64,000 bases of DNA, taken from the NCBI RefSeq assembly GCF_043290135.1, contig NC_134704.1, forward strand, positions 12,716,001-12,780,000, in the 5' to 3' direction. The position numbers and the translations under genes were made by a program. The notes under the pieces were generated by a model, which saw only the letters and a list, made by a program, of their open reading frames with translations, had not been told where the DNA came from and searched no databases. Source of the stretch: Rhipicephalus microplus. Taxonomy: Eukaryota > Arthropoda > Arachnida > Ixodida > Ixodidae. This document shows positions 23,610-35,986 of this stretch, one piece after another. The stretch's first letter is position 1; each line of letters opens with the position of its first letter.

Positions 23610-26600
23610 GGTCGGTATGCAGTCATTTCATATCTCTAAAGGTGTCTTGACGAGGTGGCATTGATGGTGAATTCCCATCTGTCCCTGAAGCTTAACAGTC
23701 TACATGGACGTTGCACCACATGGCTTTCTATAGAAACGGCAAGGTGGGTGAGTTGGCAATTGAACATATATTTGTTACCCTAACAACTATGTGCGCCTGT
23801 GTTCATTTTAGTCCCCCGCTCGGGTCGAGCTGCCTACACAGTTGAAGCATTCTTTTCAAGTTGTGTTTAATCTCAACACATTGAAACTCTAGTGCGATTG
23901 CATAGTGTCGGAGGAGAGGCCCAAGGACAGATAATAACCTGCAGCAACAATGTAATGCTTCGGTGATCTCAGTCATTCTGACACTTCTTACAAGTCTTGC
24001 ACCACCACAATCGCAGCTAAGTCTGCAAAATACTAAAAGATAGCGTGTACATCTTTCTTTTAAAAAAAAAAGTGTAGTATACTGTCCCGATCAAAAACAA
24101 AAACGTCGAACAAGTCGACAAGGTTGGGAACACTGCGCCGGTTGCTGTGTCGAATTATCTGAATTTCTTGAATTTACTTCATACATTTCTTTAATGAATC
24201 CTTGACTACGTGGGTTACCTCCCGCTCTGTGGTGTAGCGCAGTTAATATGGCACTGTGCTGCCAAGCTCACGGTCACAGGTTCAATCCCGTTACCTATGG
24301 CCATATTTCGATGCGGCGAGAGTAAGTAATGCTCGCGTGCTTACAAATGCCTGGTAAACTTCCTTAGTAAGCTTAACGTATCCCAGAATGTCTCTATTTA
24401 TACTGCATATCTGATTTTCGCCTTTTTATGTGTAAATTTAAGAAATCTTGCTTTCTGACGTTTTGGGGGGCTGAGGCACATTAAGTTTCTGGTGAGTCGG
24501 CGTGTCATGTCGTCGTAACTATCCATCATAAGCTTGTATACGCCACAGAAATTGGGTGAACCCAGTGAACCCACTACTTCCCACCGGTCGACACTATGCC
24601 TATAATGATTAGTTAAAGGTTCGTGGTTACTGTGTTAGAATCGCCGACGAAATCTACCACAGTGATCAAGTTTGGCTAAAGCAAGAGACACAAACGTGCA
24701 TCTCTGTGGCAAAGTCACCTATTTGTTTCAGACACCGTGTCTTAAAACATATCTGCAAAGTGATGGCGCGAGAGGGGTGAGCATAGCAATGAAGACTTTC
24801 CTGCGGGGAACATCGGCGCATGCACTACATGCTTTGCCCTTCCCAAGGTTTCACGTAGGTGGAACTAAAACACCCTTCGTTTACGTATTGCTTATTCTCA
24901 ACATCTGTTCTTGCACGTGCTACGCGGCAACACGCACTGTGTCGAACTGACAAGCGAGACAGCGCCCGCAGTTGAGGTGACTGAACATACTCCCTGCTTC
25001 CCTTTAATTTTAAAAATTTTGGCACCCGCCATTCATCTGGTATTTGTTAGAAGAAAATGAACCCTCCACGCTTTACAGCGACACACAACATTGTGAAAAA
25101 AGTGCACGAAGCTGGAAGAAAATGGCGGAGGGTCTTGCTGAGAGCGATCTCCGTAATGGCCCCAAAGGGTTCTGCACAGAACCAATTCTGCCTTTGCGAA
25201 GAGTTTTTCGTGACAAACGGCGTGGTCCTCTCTAACTAGACGGAAATGGCTCGCCAAGAATTGAATACGGAAGCAATTTGTCTTGCGCTTGGGGCGTCGG
25301 CTGGCCATTCATGGCCTTGTCATAAATCTCGCGCCAGAGGCGGCCACCGCTCTCCTCAGTGCACCCTTCTTCGTAAAGACGGCTGAGTAAGTCTATACAC
25401 GGAGCTTGGTTAAGCTTGCAAGGCTGTGGGTAGCCGGGTCATTTCGAACACCTCACCGAAAAGAGAGGAGCGCCGGCGCTGTGCGCTCGCTGTATGCAGG
25501 AGTTATCCATAACCGGGACGCCACTTTATTTTGGAGCCAGTCTGTATCTCGTCGGTAATGCATGGCCTAGATTGTTTGACGTAAGCCGTGCGGCCGGTGA
25601 AGTAAAAACGATTGCGTCACTTATTCATTTCGGCTCCTGCAATGGGGCGGCGGCAGTTCCTCCTACTGCGGGGCGAAAATAGGCAGCTTTGAAAGGGTTT
25701 TAATGGAAGCTTCACGCGCCCGCTCTCTCCCTATTTCTTTTTTTCGCACGTTGCGAGTTTACGAATGGTAACTCGAAAATATTTACCTGTAAACGGAAGC
25801 ATTATTGAAAGAAGCATGGCTGTGTTTTAGTGTCACTTGTTTTGCCTATTTTGCAATTAATTTTCCCGCCTACTCGATAAAAGCCTGCATTCAGTCTAGG
25901 CTAAATAGAGGAGTTGCTAAAAAAAAACTTGACAATATACAGCTGATCGTTGTTCCCAAACTCAGTGACACATTCGTTTTGTTTTCATTTTGCTGGTGAT
26001 TATTTCTGGTTGTTTGTAGCTGTTCATTGTCATTTGTCTTCTGCTCTTCGGCAGGTTTCTCTGCACTGCTGGCTTAGAAAAAAGTTGACATTCGGCGAGA
26101 TTGTGCATAGCTTTTGTAAACATTAAAGCACTTAAGTAGACATTCACACGGGCTGAAAGACACAGGACAGGCGCTAGAAAGCTTCCATCTATACTCTTCC
26201 CCATGCCAACTTCTATGCAATGCTAGCCACTGTACGCGAGGCTCTTTCTCAAGAAAACCTATGCATTGCCAAGGTGGGAATAACGTTTATGGACATGAAG
26301 TGCTATGCTAGGCCTCGCTAGCAACATAGGCTACCCTGCGCTGGCCACCACGTGCCAGTGACTCTGTGCTGTTGAACGGAACAACAGAAAGCTGTATCAC
26401 AGTATTTCATCAAGTGCAAAGCAACTTTTCTGAATCAATCAAACTCCATAACAGGGTCCATCACCAAACGAGAAACGTCACTTCCTATATGTTGGAGTGT
26501 GGATAAGCATTTTTGGCCATCAGAAGAACATCTTTCTGTGTCCAGAGTGGCCTGCATAGACAGCCATAACGAAGAGGGTAGTATGTTCGAGACCAAAATT

Positions 26601-29125
26601 TCTGTAACATGAGTGCGCGAACAGTATTAGGTCCGCGTGTGTCGCTCTCTTATACAGGAAGGCTGCGTTCCCTTCTCAGAAAGCCTGGGAAAGGCGGTGC
26701 TTTAGTCACGTTAATTTTTTTTTCTGTGCCACGAGTGACGATGCCTGTTATCGCCGTTGGAGCACCGGAGTTCACTCGCATTACGAAAAGAAACGAGAGA
26801 AATTGACAGCAGCACGCCAGAGCACATCGACAAAATTAATGCACCAAACCTCAAATGCTTTGTCTGGCCGCTCCTTCTACTCTGCGGGCGTTCCGGCGTT
26901 ATGTCAGCATTACTTCCAGCTCTTCCCAGATCGCATTCGCGATAATAGTTCGTTTCCCTTGCAGACATTCTTGAGAGGCACGTATATTTGTGTAACGTTG
27001 GTAGATAACGCGTAGCGTGAGGGTTCTTCACGGAAGGTATACACGACGCTTTCTAATAACCCCAGAGGTGTCAGCAGCATCACTCAATGACAGGACAAAC
27101 GAGTCGTACATCCTAACGACGCGTCCAGTCCCGCGGAGATGGGCGATTGGTGATTCGGTCAAGTCAGGGTTCTGCATTGCCGGCCGATATCGGCCACTCC
27201 CACGACGACCGGCCAATGCTTCCCAGTGAGGCCGCCGACATCCAGGCATCCTCATTCCACAAGCCTCATTCATTACTGGCCCTTATCTATCGTATAGTAA
27301 CTATCTTCTTTTTACTTCCTTGCCTCCGCTACATCTATGACTGCGCATTTTTTGTGTCCTTTTGTTTCACCTCCGCCAACAGGTGAGAAGACGAGCAAGC
27401 TATATCTTTTCCTGCAATTACTTCCGGGAGGGTGCCGCCGACTTTTCAACATTGTGCGCTGCTCGAGGAAGTCTGGCGCGTTCCCCAAGAGAGGTCGAAC
27501 CGGCACGGGCCGTTCTACGTGTTTTGGCTAATACCGTCCTGTCGAAACATTGGCGCGTTAAGCTTCATCGGTTATTCCAAGCCTCAAAAGCCTGCACTGG
27601 TGTTGTCTCAGGTATGCGGCAAGAGTGGGTGTTCAAGAGCATTACAGACCAGGTGTTCACACATTGCACTGGCGGCACGCCCAGAGCGCTTTCGAGGATT
27701 GGAGCAAACCATAAATCGTTCGCGGATCGGAACTTCCACGTGCACGAAAATTTCAATCGCATTTAGGGTTCTGGTGATGCCATCGGTATTACGCTGAAAA
27801 TTTAATTCCGTCTGACATATCTCTCTATTAGGAAATAAATTAAACAGACAATTAAGCCTGGGACATCATAGAGAATATTAATTGTTGTATTTAGCTGTAG
27901 TGTACTAATTGTTTCGTCGGTGAAGTCCGTCAGTGGTTGCTGAATTCACAACCTTGTTGTGACTTCGGATACCATGGACGGAAAAATTGCTTTTTTGATC
28001 ACCTTCGTACATTAAAATTTATGTGACAATCGGTACGCTACAGTTAAATACAACAGCTGTCGTCCTCTATGCTTTCAATGCAGTAATTTTCCATTCGATT
28101 TATTTAGTGCCTAACATACTGCTTACGTTCGACCCCATGACGTATAGTCGTGAAGCTTATACTCTCACGTATCAACGTCACAAACATGTGAAGATAAAAA
28201 TGAGCTCTCGAAAACAAAATTTCCCTTCTTTCGGTCTCTTGATTAAGAGGTTATACACCAGACTTCCATGAAACAGCAGAACTGGAATTGAAGGACGATG
28301 ACCGGGGACCACAGTTAGAACAGCAATAGCTTCCCTCGATGAAAAAAAGAAAGGCTGAAGTAATGAAAAATACAGGTACAGGACTATTTCTGCGTGAGAA
28401 TGGCCATTCAATGTCCACTATGAAGACGCCGCATCATGCAGATATTACAAAACATATCAGTGTACATTCAGTACTTGACTATCATTTTCGAAAAACTCGA
28501 TAAATGTTAAATACCTCAACCCTGACAAGAGCGTCCCGAGATTTGGACGTATTCGCGATGCCTGAGGTTCACCATCACCTTCTGCATAAGTAGCGCTAAA
28601 TGGTGAATTTCTGTTGTGGCAGAAGTTCTATCAAACAAAAAATCGGAACCGATAAACCTCTAAGGACGGTATAGGTACCAGTATGTGTGCGCCCAATCTC
28701 ACCGGGAGAAGACGCCGTGCAATAATGAACGATTCCGACGAACCAGAAAAAAAAAAGAAAGCATTGAGTGGCACTTAGTGATCGTTACTCATCTTATTGT
28801 ATGATAGCAAAGTCTCACCGCTAGCACACCCTAACACTGAAAAGTGACACGCGAAACACTCTTTGGAGGCCACGGTACCATTAAAACAAGTGTCGAATGC
28901 CAAAGGCCTTGTGATTAAACTGCCCGATGTAGCCCAATAAAGGGAAATAGTACGGGCAAGCGATGTCATGAATCGAGCAAAGAAAGAGGTGCAATGAAAA
29001 CATTGTGTATACTGTATTAAGGAAACCGTTGTCTACCAAACACGAATTTAAGTACAGTGTAGTAGCCCCAGCCATCATTTAAATTACTTAGTGTTGCCTC
29101 ACACGTGCAAGCATTCAGGCAGTTT
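23610..29125. other. No gene recognised; one tRNA-like remnant
   Basis: The longest repeat-poor block in the window. At 24222-24300 a tRNA-like head (TCTGTGGTGTAGCGCAGTTA, then CACAGGTTCAATCCC) looks like a decayed SINE promoter. Several GC-rich patches (25030-25310, 27020-27700) carry frames up to 134 codons without recognisable domains. An unknown, spliced or lineage-specific host exon could be present here, but nothing in the sequence lets me call one. Confidence 0.45.
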
Positions 29126-29128
29126 GAA

Positions 29129-29198
<70 letters not shown>
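29129..29198. repeat. (ATT)n microsatellite
   Basis: About 23 perfect ATT units. Confidence 0.97.
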
Positions 29199-29199
<1 letters not shown>

Positions 29200-29321
29200 A
29201 CAAACCTGAACACCGATAAATGGAAAAGGAGGAAGCTCGCAGCTGCCTCCGATAGGCGCAGATATATAACTGCAGCGCTGTACTATTACTCCTACAACAG
29301 AATCAAAGATCAGCTTACGCC

Positions 29322-29566
29322 GTGCCCCGCCGCGGTGGTCTAGTGGCTAAGGTACTCGGCTGCTGACCCGCAGGGCGCGGGTTCAAATCCCGGCTGCGGC
29401 GGCTGCATTTCCGATGGAGGCGGAAATGTTGTAGGCCCGTGTGCTCAGATTTGGGTGCACGTTAAAGAACCCCAGGTGGTCTAAATTTCTGGAGCCCTCC
29501 ACTACGGCGTCTCTCATAATCATATAGTGGTTTTGGGACGTTAAACCCCACATATCAATCAATCAA
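29322..29566 (+). mobile_element. Full-length Ruka SINE with target-site duplication
   Basis: Head CCCCGCCGCGGTGGTCTAGT with A box, GACCCGCAGGGCGCGGGTTC containing the B box, then body and tail ATCAATCAATCAA. A 13 bp duplication ATCAGCTTACGCC flanks it (29309-29321 and 29567-29579). It has no enzyme of its own and would depend on a LINE. Few differences from the other clean copies imply a recent insertion. Confidence 0.97.
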
Positions 29567-30049
29567 ATCAGCTTACGCCATGCTGCATGCTACTTTCTGT
29601 ACTGTGCGCAGGCAAAAACCGTGGCGCGTGAACACGAATCGTGCAGTCGTCTTCTCCTCCCTCAATACACTGCTCTTGCCATTTTTGTGGGTTTTTTTTT
29701 TCGCTTTTGTTTCCTTCCGTGTCTGCCTCCCTCGCATGCTGGCACTTCCATGCTGCAGGGGCGGTGCCCATCATCCGATCTCAATGTTGCCACCCTGGAG
29801 AGGCCAATGATTCTCGCGCCAATTGGCATGTATCGGCAGCGCACGCTCTTGGCGTGATCCCATTGCGTCACGCGAGGGCGCTGTTCCAACGTACTTCCGC
29901 GCTCGTAAGAGTGTTGCAGTGCGCGCTGGCTTCCGCCCAGCAGTGCGCCGTGGAAGAAAACCGCAAGACGCAAGATCACGCAGGTGGGGACTGTCTGTCT
30001 TACCACTTCCGCCGTAAAGTCTGTTGCACCTAACAACAACAGTCCCATC

Positions 30050-30083
30050 AAAAAAAAAAAAACTGTGCAGTTTTTTTTTTTTT
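30050..30083. repeat. Poly-A/poly-T hairpin
   Basis: Thirteen A followed by CTG (30050-30065), a TG loop, then CAG and thirteen T (30068-30083): a perfect 16 bp inverted repeat. Confidence 0.95.
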
Positions 30084-30119
30084 CCCTATAGCACTTCGTA
30101 AAATGTTGAAGTGTGAAGC

Positions 30120-30400
30120 AGGGCAGCCTTCCTTGTTTCTCTTCGGTTTTCATTCTCTCCTCTCCACATTCTTCCTGTCATTTCTTCCTTTCTTTCTTTC
30201 TTTCTTTCTTTCTTTTTCTTTTCTTATTTCAATTTATTTTATCCTCTCCCTTCGTCTACGTCTGTCTCTTTCATGTTATTTCTGTGTTTCATTTTTTACC
30301 TTTCTTTCTCTTTCTATTTCATGCTTGCTTCTTTTTTTTCTATTTTTTACTAGCTTGCGCTTCCGTTACGCCAAGCACACCAGCTTTTTTTTTCTTTTGT
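30120..30400. repeat. Pyrimidine-rich tract with (TTTC)n core
   Basis: The plus strand is almost all C and T, with a clean TTTC core at 30187-30215. Its right flank contains TTACGCCAAGCACACCAGC, similar to the right flank of the tract at 47340-47545. Confidence 0.85.
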
Positions 30401-31519
30401 ACTGCTGCTGATGATGAGTGATCATCATCAAGGCGCTCGAAGATCAAGAGAAAAGAGACTTCTTGGTGCGAGTGCGCGCTCGGTGGGCTACACAGGGAGC
30501 GTTATGCCAAGTGACTATGACAGCATACTCCCTGCAACCCGGCCTCCTAAAGTGCTCCAGACTTTAAAAAAAACTTGTTCTAGAAGTCAATTTAAACAGA
30601 CACGTAACCTAAACCAAGAAGGCGTCACTCGAGTTTCGAAGAATAACGTCATCATAGCTGAAGTAGTCGAAAAGCAAGAAAAACTTCTTGTGAGAAAAAA
30701 GTGTGTGTGCAGATAAAAACATAACATATTGTTTGGTGCAGGGCAAGAGCTCGAACTTTGTTTTGTTTTTGGGGGGAGAGGGAGGAGGGGGTTCAACCAT
30801 ATTTCACGAATGCTCGTGCATGCGTTTGTATGTGTGCGTGTATATGTATATATACATGCAGAACTGAAGGGGGAGGGGGAGTGGGAATAACCATCTCCTT
30901 CCCTTCACTCAAGTTCACTGGTACCCAACTTGTTCTGCGATGAATTCCACCAACTAACAGCTCAGTTTACTGTCGAACTTAGCATCAACCAATTGCTCAT
31001 GGCGCGCTTGGAGAAGTTCCTGTATTCGCAGCGATCAGTTGTGCGACGTTCCTCGACATGACATTGCCGCGTCCGCAAATTCCCGCATCAAAAAACAAAG
31101 CGCGAGAAGAAAATGTCTAATAAATAGCTAATAAGGCTGTTACACACGCTGATGCAGAGTTGTTGCTCGTACGTGTGGAAAATTTTCCAGACAGCGAGTA
31201 CTCGAACTAATCTTCCCAACCTGGGCATTCCTCAATAGAGATCAACCAGACAGGCTGGACGCAATATGTCACCGGTTATTCCTATTTACTAATATGCGAA
31301 GAGACATGACTGATCGCTCTGCCACAAGAATTCGTGAAACATGGAAGTGAAACATGTCTTCGATGACATAGTTGCGCGTTTATTGCGCATTGTTTCACTA
31401 TTAGGTCAAAGGAATGAATGCTGTAGCAAGATATTGTAATGCCGCGCGAAGAACGGCAAGCCACTCGTACGTAACTTGTAGCGTGCTCCTGAAGTATAAA
31501 GGACGCACGAAAGAACATA

Positions 31520-31761
31520 GCCCCGCCGCGGTGGTCTAGTGGCTAAGGTACTCGGCTGCTGACCCGCAAGTCGCGGGTTCAAATCCCGGCTGCGGCGGCT
31601 GCATTTCCGATGGAGGCAGAAATGTTGTAGGCCCGTGTGCTCAGATTTGGGTGCACGTTAAAGAACACCAGGTGGTCAAAATTTCCAGAGCCCTCCACTA
31701 CGGCGTCTCTCATAATCATATGGTGGTTTTGGGACATTAAACCCCACAAATCAATCAATCA
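31520..31761 (+). mobile_element. Full-length Ruka SINE
   Basis: Same head, body and (ATCA)n tail as the 29322 copy, with a handful of substitutions. A 9 bp flanking duplication ACGAAAGAA (31507-31515 and 31762-31770) continues imperfectly. Confidence 0.96.
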
Positions 31762-32268
31762 ACGAAAGAATACATGGGATAAGCGCGACACTTAAAGCTA
31801 TAGTCAGGTACAGCTTTAGAAGACAGGAGAGGCCCCGCCAAGATGACCGAAGTGCAGCAGCCACTAAAAAAAATAGTCCCGCTCGAAAAATTGTGACTGC
31901 TTCTAAAACGCGTATTTGTTGGTATAACTAACATTCGTGTATCGTGACGAGTGCTTTGGTAAAACTGTAATGATGAGAATGCTACAGCACATGCCCGATC
32001 GCAAATGCCGACAAGCAACGTCCCTCACACAACATGCTCGATTTGAGAAATGGCAAAGAAATACATTTCAATGCTAGCTTATCTCAATGGAAACACTCTT
32101 GTTCTCTGATTATCGTTGGTGAGCTCAAAATGCTCATTCGGGGAGCTGCACGCTCCGCTATCTTATCACACTGCTGCTAACGGTCGGTCGTTTGCTCTCT
32201 GAGCTGGAAACAACGAAAGCAGCATGTTCTCCGTCGGCAGAGTCGCCGGCCGTGCGGACCATCACGTC

Positions 32269-32272
<4 letters not shown>

Positions 32273-32319
<47 letters not shown>
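32273..32319. repeat. (GA)n at a LINE 3' end
   Basis: About 23 GA units at the 3' terminus of the minus-strand LINE. A shorter GA run sits at the equivalent place in the copy at 58921. Confidence 0.95.
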
Positions 32320-32321
<2 letters not shown>

Positions 32322-32446
32322 ATAGAGAGTAAAGGCAGGGAGGTTAACCAAGCTTGGCTCGGTTGGCAACCCTACACTTGGGGTGGGGGAAAAGGAGAAT
32401 AATAGAACGGAAAGAGACAAAAAAGAAGAGGAGTAAGAAAGAGAAG

Positions 32447-32611
32447 CATAAATAGTCAACGTGGTTGCTTGGGCGAGTTGGTACGACATGATTCACATAA
32501 AAAACAGCGCCAATAACGAGAGACTAGAAAAAGAAGGAGACAGACAGCGGCACTGTCTTTTTCTAGTCTCTCGTTATTGGCGCTGTTTTTTATGTGAATC
32601 ATAAATAGTCA
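32447..32611. mobile_element. Small hairpin insertion flanked by a 12 bp duplication
   Basis: CATAAATAGTCA occurs at 32447-32458 and again at 32600-32611. Between them lies a perfect 46 bp inverted repeat: arms 32489-32534 and 32556-32601, loop 32535-32555 (21 bases). The left arm starts TGATTCACATAAAAAACAGC; the right arm ends TTTTTTATGTGAATCA. About 30 bp of non-palindromic sequence precedes the left arm. No frame of note is inside. The flanking duplication suggests a single insertion into an existing LINE, but the element type is unknown. Confidence 0.8.
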
Positions 32612-32647
32612 GCTCGAGACTACACAGCACAGCCTCGCACAGTTCTT

Positions 32648-33432
32648 TCACAAGCGGTCGTGAAGTTTGGTGGTCCTTAAAAAGTACAAGAGGGCTTTCG
32701 TGGCTTTGCGCGTATGGGAAGCCGTTGGCCAAGGTCCCAGGATTTTCTCTTCTGTAATCGGCCGTGAATCCAGCTGACAGAGCTTGGCTTCCATAATACG
32801 TCGTTCGGTCTGGTATGCTGGGCAATGACATAGAATGTGCTCAAGCGTTTCCTCGCAGGCGCAGATGTTGCATGTCGAAGTGCTCGCCATTCCAAGGAGA
32901 CGAGAGTACGAATTCGTAAATGCCACGCCCAACCTCATGCGACACAGTAAAGTTTCAGCGCATCGTGGGAGCCCGGATGGCAAACGAAGTTGCAAGTTTG
33001 GGTCGATCGAATACAGGTGCGTGTTGGAGAAACCCTGCGTATTCCATTGTAGGAGAGATATACGTCGAGCAAGTGATTGTAGTAGCCTTGCAGCGTCCGT
33101 TCTCAAGAGTGGTATGGGCGTGCGCTGGTCTTGGTCATGAGCCGATCGAGCAGCTTCATCCGCACGGTCATTGCCGACGATTCCGCAATAACTCGACAAC
33201 CACTGAAATACAATATCGTAACCTTCCGCGAGCTCTTCGTGGTAGTCGTGCCTTATCTGATATACTGATTGGTCATGTAACCCGTGCTGCGTAACAAACC
33301 GTAGTGACTGTAAGGCTGACCTGGAGTCGCAAAAGATGGCCCATTGGTTAGGTTGCTGGCGAAGAATGTACCTTACTGCACCTTGAAGTGCTGCGAGCTC
33401 TGCTTCTGTCGACGTCGTGGTGTGAGAAAACT
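32648..33432 (-). pseudogene. LINE ORF2 C-terminal part: RNase H and CCHC tail
   Basis: RNase H removes the RNA template strand during element replication. Going 5' to 3': HTTTSTEAELAALQGAV with a catalytic Glu (about 33405), WAIFCDSRSALQSL with a catalytic Asp (about 33325), and SYCGIVGNDRADEAAR with the last Asp (about 33165). Then LLCRMRLGVAFT, the knuckle CNIC(x7)H(x4)C, SRPITEEKILGPW and a final KALLYFLRTTKLHDRL. The first RNase H strand is absent: an in-frame TAG lies near 33430. So about 260 codons are open but the protein has lost its polymerase and start. Confidence 0.88.
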
Positions 33433-33439
33433 ACGTCAC

Positions 33440-34115
33440 TTGAAGTGCGTGCCTACTGGTAGAGGCTCGTGTGCATCCGCCTTTGAGGGAGAATGTCGCT
33501 GCCTTCTAAAGTTGTACCCGACTGTAGTTGCTCAAACACAAAGTACGCACGGAGCGAATGCACAAGACGAGCGTGGACTAACAGCTGCCACAATTGTTAC
33601 TTGTGTTTGAGCACCGTGGTGCAGCGAGTGACGGGACTTTCGTGCTCTTTGTAATTTCAACACACGCTTACGTTAATAGACCCAAGACGCACAAACCACC
33701 CTAATTTCCAGATGGACGCGGGCGCACGAGCGACCGTGCCCTGTCGAAGCGCGTGCACATCGAAACGCGTGGATCGACGACCTTAAAAGTGCGTCCTCCG
33801 TACCCTTCGCGCCATATCGCCAGTGATAACAAGAACAAGCTGAAGGCGCCAATATCTGAGTACAACCAGTGGTAAATAGCGTATAAGATAGGTTGGCGTT
33901 AGCGAACTGACGAGCATCCGCCTTGTGTCCGAATCGGTTAGCGCCACACGATGCGGAGCAAGTGTCCGTATATATGTTTGACTCCTTGCGACAGAACTTT
34001 TTCTTCTAGTCATTTTTCTTCACCATCTCATAATATACATTTTGCAATGCCATATCTAAGAAGAAAATACGTCAGCAAAGCCGTGGTGGACCCCAGCATA
34101 AAGCACTTTCGTGTT
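33440..34115. other. No gene recognised
   Basis: Short frames only. The boundary with the LINE at about 33430 shows no obvious duplication. Confidence 0.5.
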
Positions 34116-34116
34116 C

Positions 34117-34280
<164 letters not shown>

Positions 34281-34284
34281 GAAG

Positions 34285-35985
34285 AACTAAAAGAGCATTC
34301 GACCAAGATCTTTCGTTCCTCGGGCTACTCGACAAAAAATTCTCATCAGAGCTTACTAAGAAAACCCTTTGTATGCTTCAGAATAACCACACGGGACTAC
34401 ATGTAACCACAAGTTATGATGTTGCTCACAAAGATTCCATGCTAAACGAGAACCAAACATTTGTCGCTTTCTTGTCCTTTCTTGTTTTCTTTTTTGTTGT
34501 TACACATTTCTATTGATGCAGTAGGCACAGAAATGGCACGCAGCCATGTAAAAGAAAACATAAAAAGAAGTAGTATGTTACAAAGGCAACGACGAGTCCG
34601 TTGCGGTCCGTCGCGTGCACAATAGAGCGGCGAATTCTTCCACTGGGTCAATCGCGAGACACGCTCTCCCTCACGGGCGGCAGGATCGTAAACTTTGCTT
34701 GACGGAGACACGAAGAGAGAAAAGACGCCCGCAGAAGGGAAGACAAGCAAACGGGCGGTGTTTGCGCAGCCATCGGCGCCTCAACACCTGCTCTCTCCTC
34801 GTCGCCCGCACGGCACGACTAAGATAGCAGTACCTGTTATTCTGTCCCCTCACCATTGTTTCAACGTTCAGCTTTTCTGAAGCGGCATATCGGGACAGCG
34901 TACCGCTTGAAACGGCAGAGTTTAGCCGGCCCCACACTCTTTCCGAGCGGACCTCGTCAACACCACTCGTTGGAATCTATTTAGAAATGGGCGGGGAGGA
35001 TGGAACCAATGTAAGCATGTGGCCCAAGCGTGCTTGCGCGTGCGTGTGTGTGTATGTGTACGTTTGTCAGCCTTGTGCGTGAGGCGGCGCTCCAAAGGGT
35101 GTGTCTCGGCGGGTGCGTTTGCTTCGCATGCGTCATTTCGCCGATGCCGTGACACTAGCAATGACTATTTGCACCCAGCCACTCCCATGCCGTCGGTTTA
35201 TCTATCCGTCGTTTGTCTCTGTCAAATCGTTTAGTCTACAAGCTTGTATATTCTACGGCCGCTGTATTTGCCTACTCGTTCGATAATTCTAAGCTGCTGC
35301 CTCGTTCAGTCCTGTTACTGTCTTTGACGCTACAGTAATTAACCAGTTTGGCAACCCGTTCCTCAAATAAAGCGTCATGTGTATTTGAATCCCCACCTTC
35401 TATTTGTCTTTATTTCTACTCTAAATTGATTACCTTCATTACTGATTCTTGGCTCCCTTCCAGCGGAAACGGAATACTTAATGATGTTGCTGGTCACTTT
35501 ATATGTTAGCGATATTACATCGGCTTTTATTATAAGTGGCAGCGTGGCTTGCGGTTGTAGACATTACTATCCAAACCATTATTCACTGCCAAGTCTATTC
35601 TTGGCCTTCCTGCTTCGCAATAGCTGCTCGGAGCATCTGCATGCATAAACTACGCACGGCGTGATCAGTAGGTCTTTGCGTGATCAACTTTATTTCTCGG
35701 GTGCGTCGAACCCTTTGTCTTCGCTCCCCTGCAGCGTCTCGTGCAAGCTGCCAGGTCACTTAATCACGCAGTGGGCTCCACGAAGGAAGCGCTTCGGAGG
35801 TGTCTGGAAGGGAAGTGCTTTAGCGTACGCTAAGCGGTCATGTTTTGGCGCGAAGCTAAATATATGCAGTATAGCAAGAATTTGGGTTCGTTTTTACCGA
35901 AAAGATTACGCCAGTTTGAAACGAGTGGTGCCAATTCTGAGGGAATAGTCAAGCTGGATTACCTTCCTTGTTTGTCTTTACTTCT
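34285..35985. other. No gene recognised
   Basis: A GC-rich patch at 34610-35160 includes a short GT-rich run near 35040. Frames stay below 103 codons and show no domain. Confidence 0.5.
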
Positions 35986-35986
35986 T

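Larger units (their letters stand above)
29585..31505. other. No gene recognised
   Basis: Holds a GC-rich patch at 29740-30030 with overlapping frames up to 163 codons on the minus strand, without any domain. A 16 bp A/T hairpin and a pyrimidine tract are listed separately. A G-rich purine run lies at 30766-30793. Confidence 0.5.
32273..33432 (-). mobile_element. 5'-truncated I-like LINE
   Basis: Minus-strand order: RNase H domain, CCHC-containing C-terminus, stop at 32648, 3' UTR, and a terminal (TC)n run (plus strand (GA)n, 32273-32319). The 3' UTR block (plus 32330-32440) recurs at 18760 and 58946. Reverse transcriptase and endonuclease are missing. A hairpin-bearing insertion interrupts the 3' UTR (32447-32611). 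Confidence 0.88.

Noticed and set aside
29325..29400. tRNA gene at each Ruka head
   Set aside because: The heads have Pol III boxes but are fused to the SINE body with target duplications; they do not form proper tRNAs.
29662..30153. 163-codon minus-strand frame
   Set aside because: No recognisable domain; it crosses a poly-A/T hairpin and low-complexity ends, so it is probably chance in GC-rich sequence.
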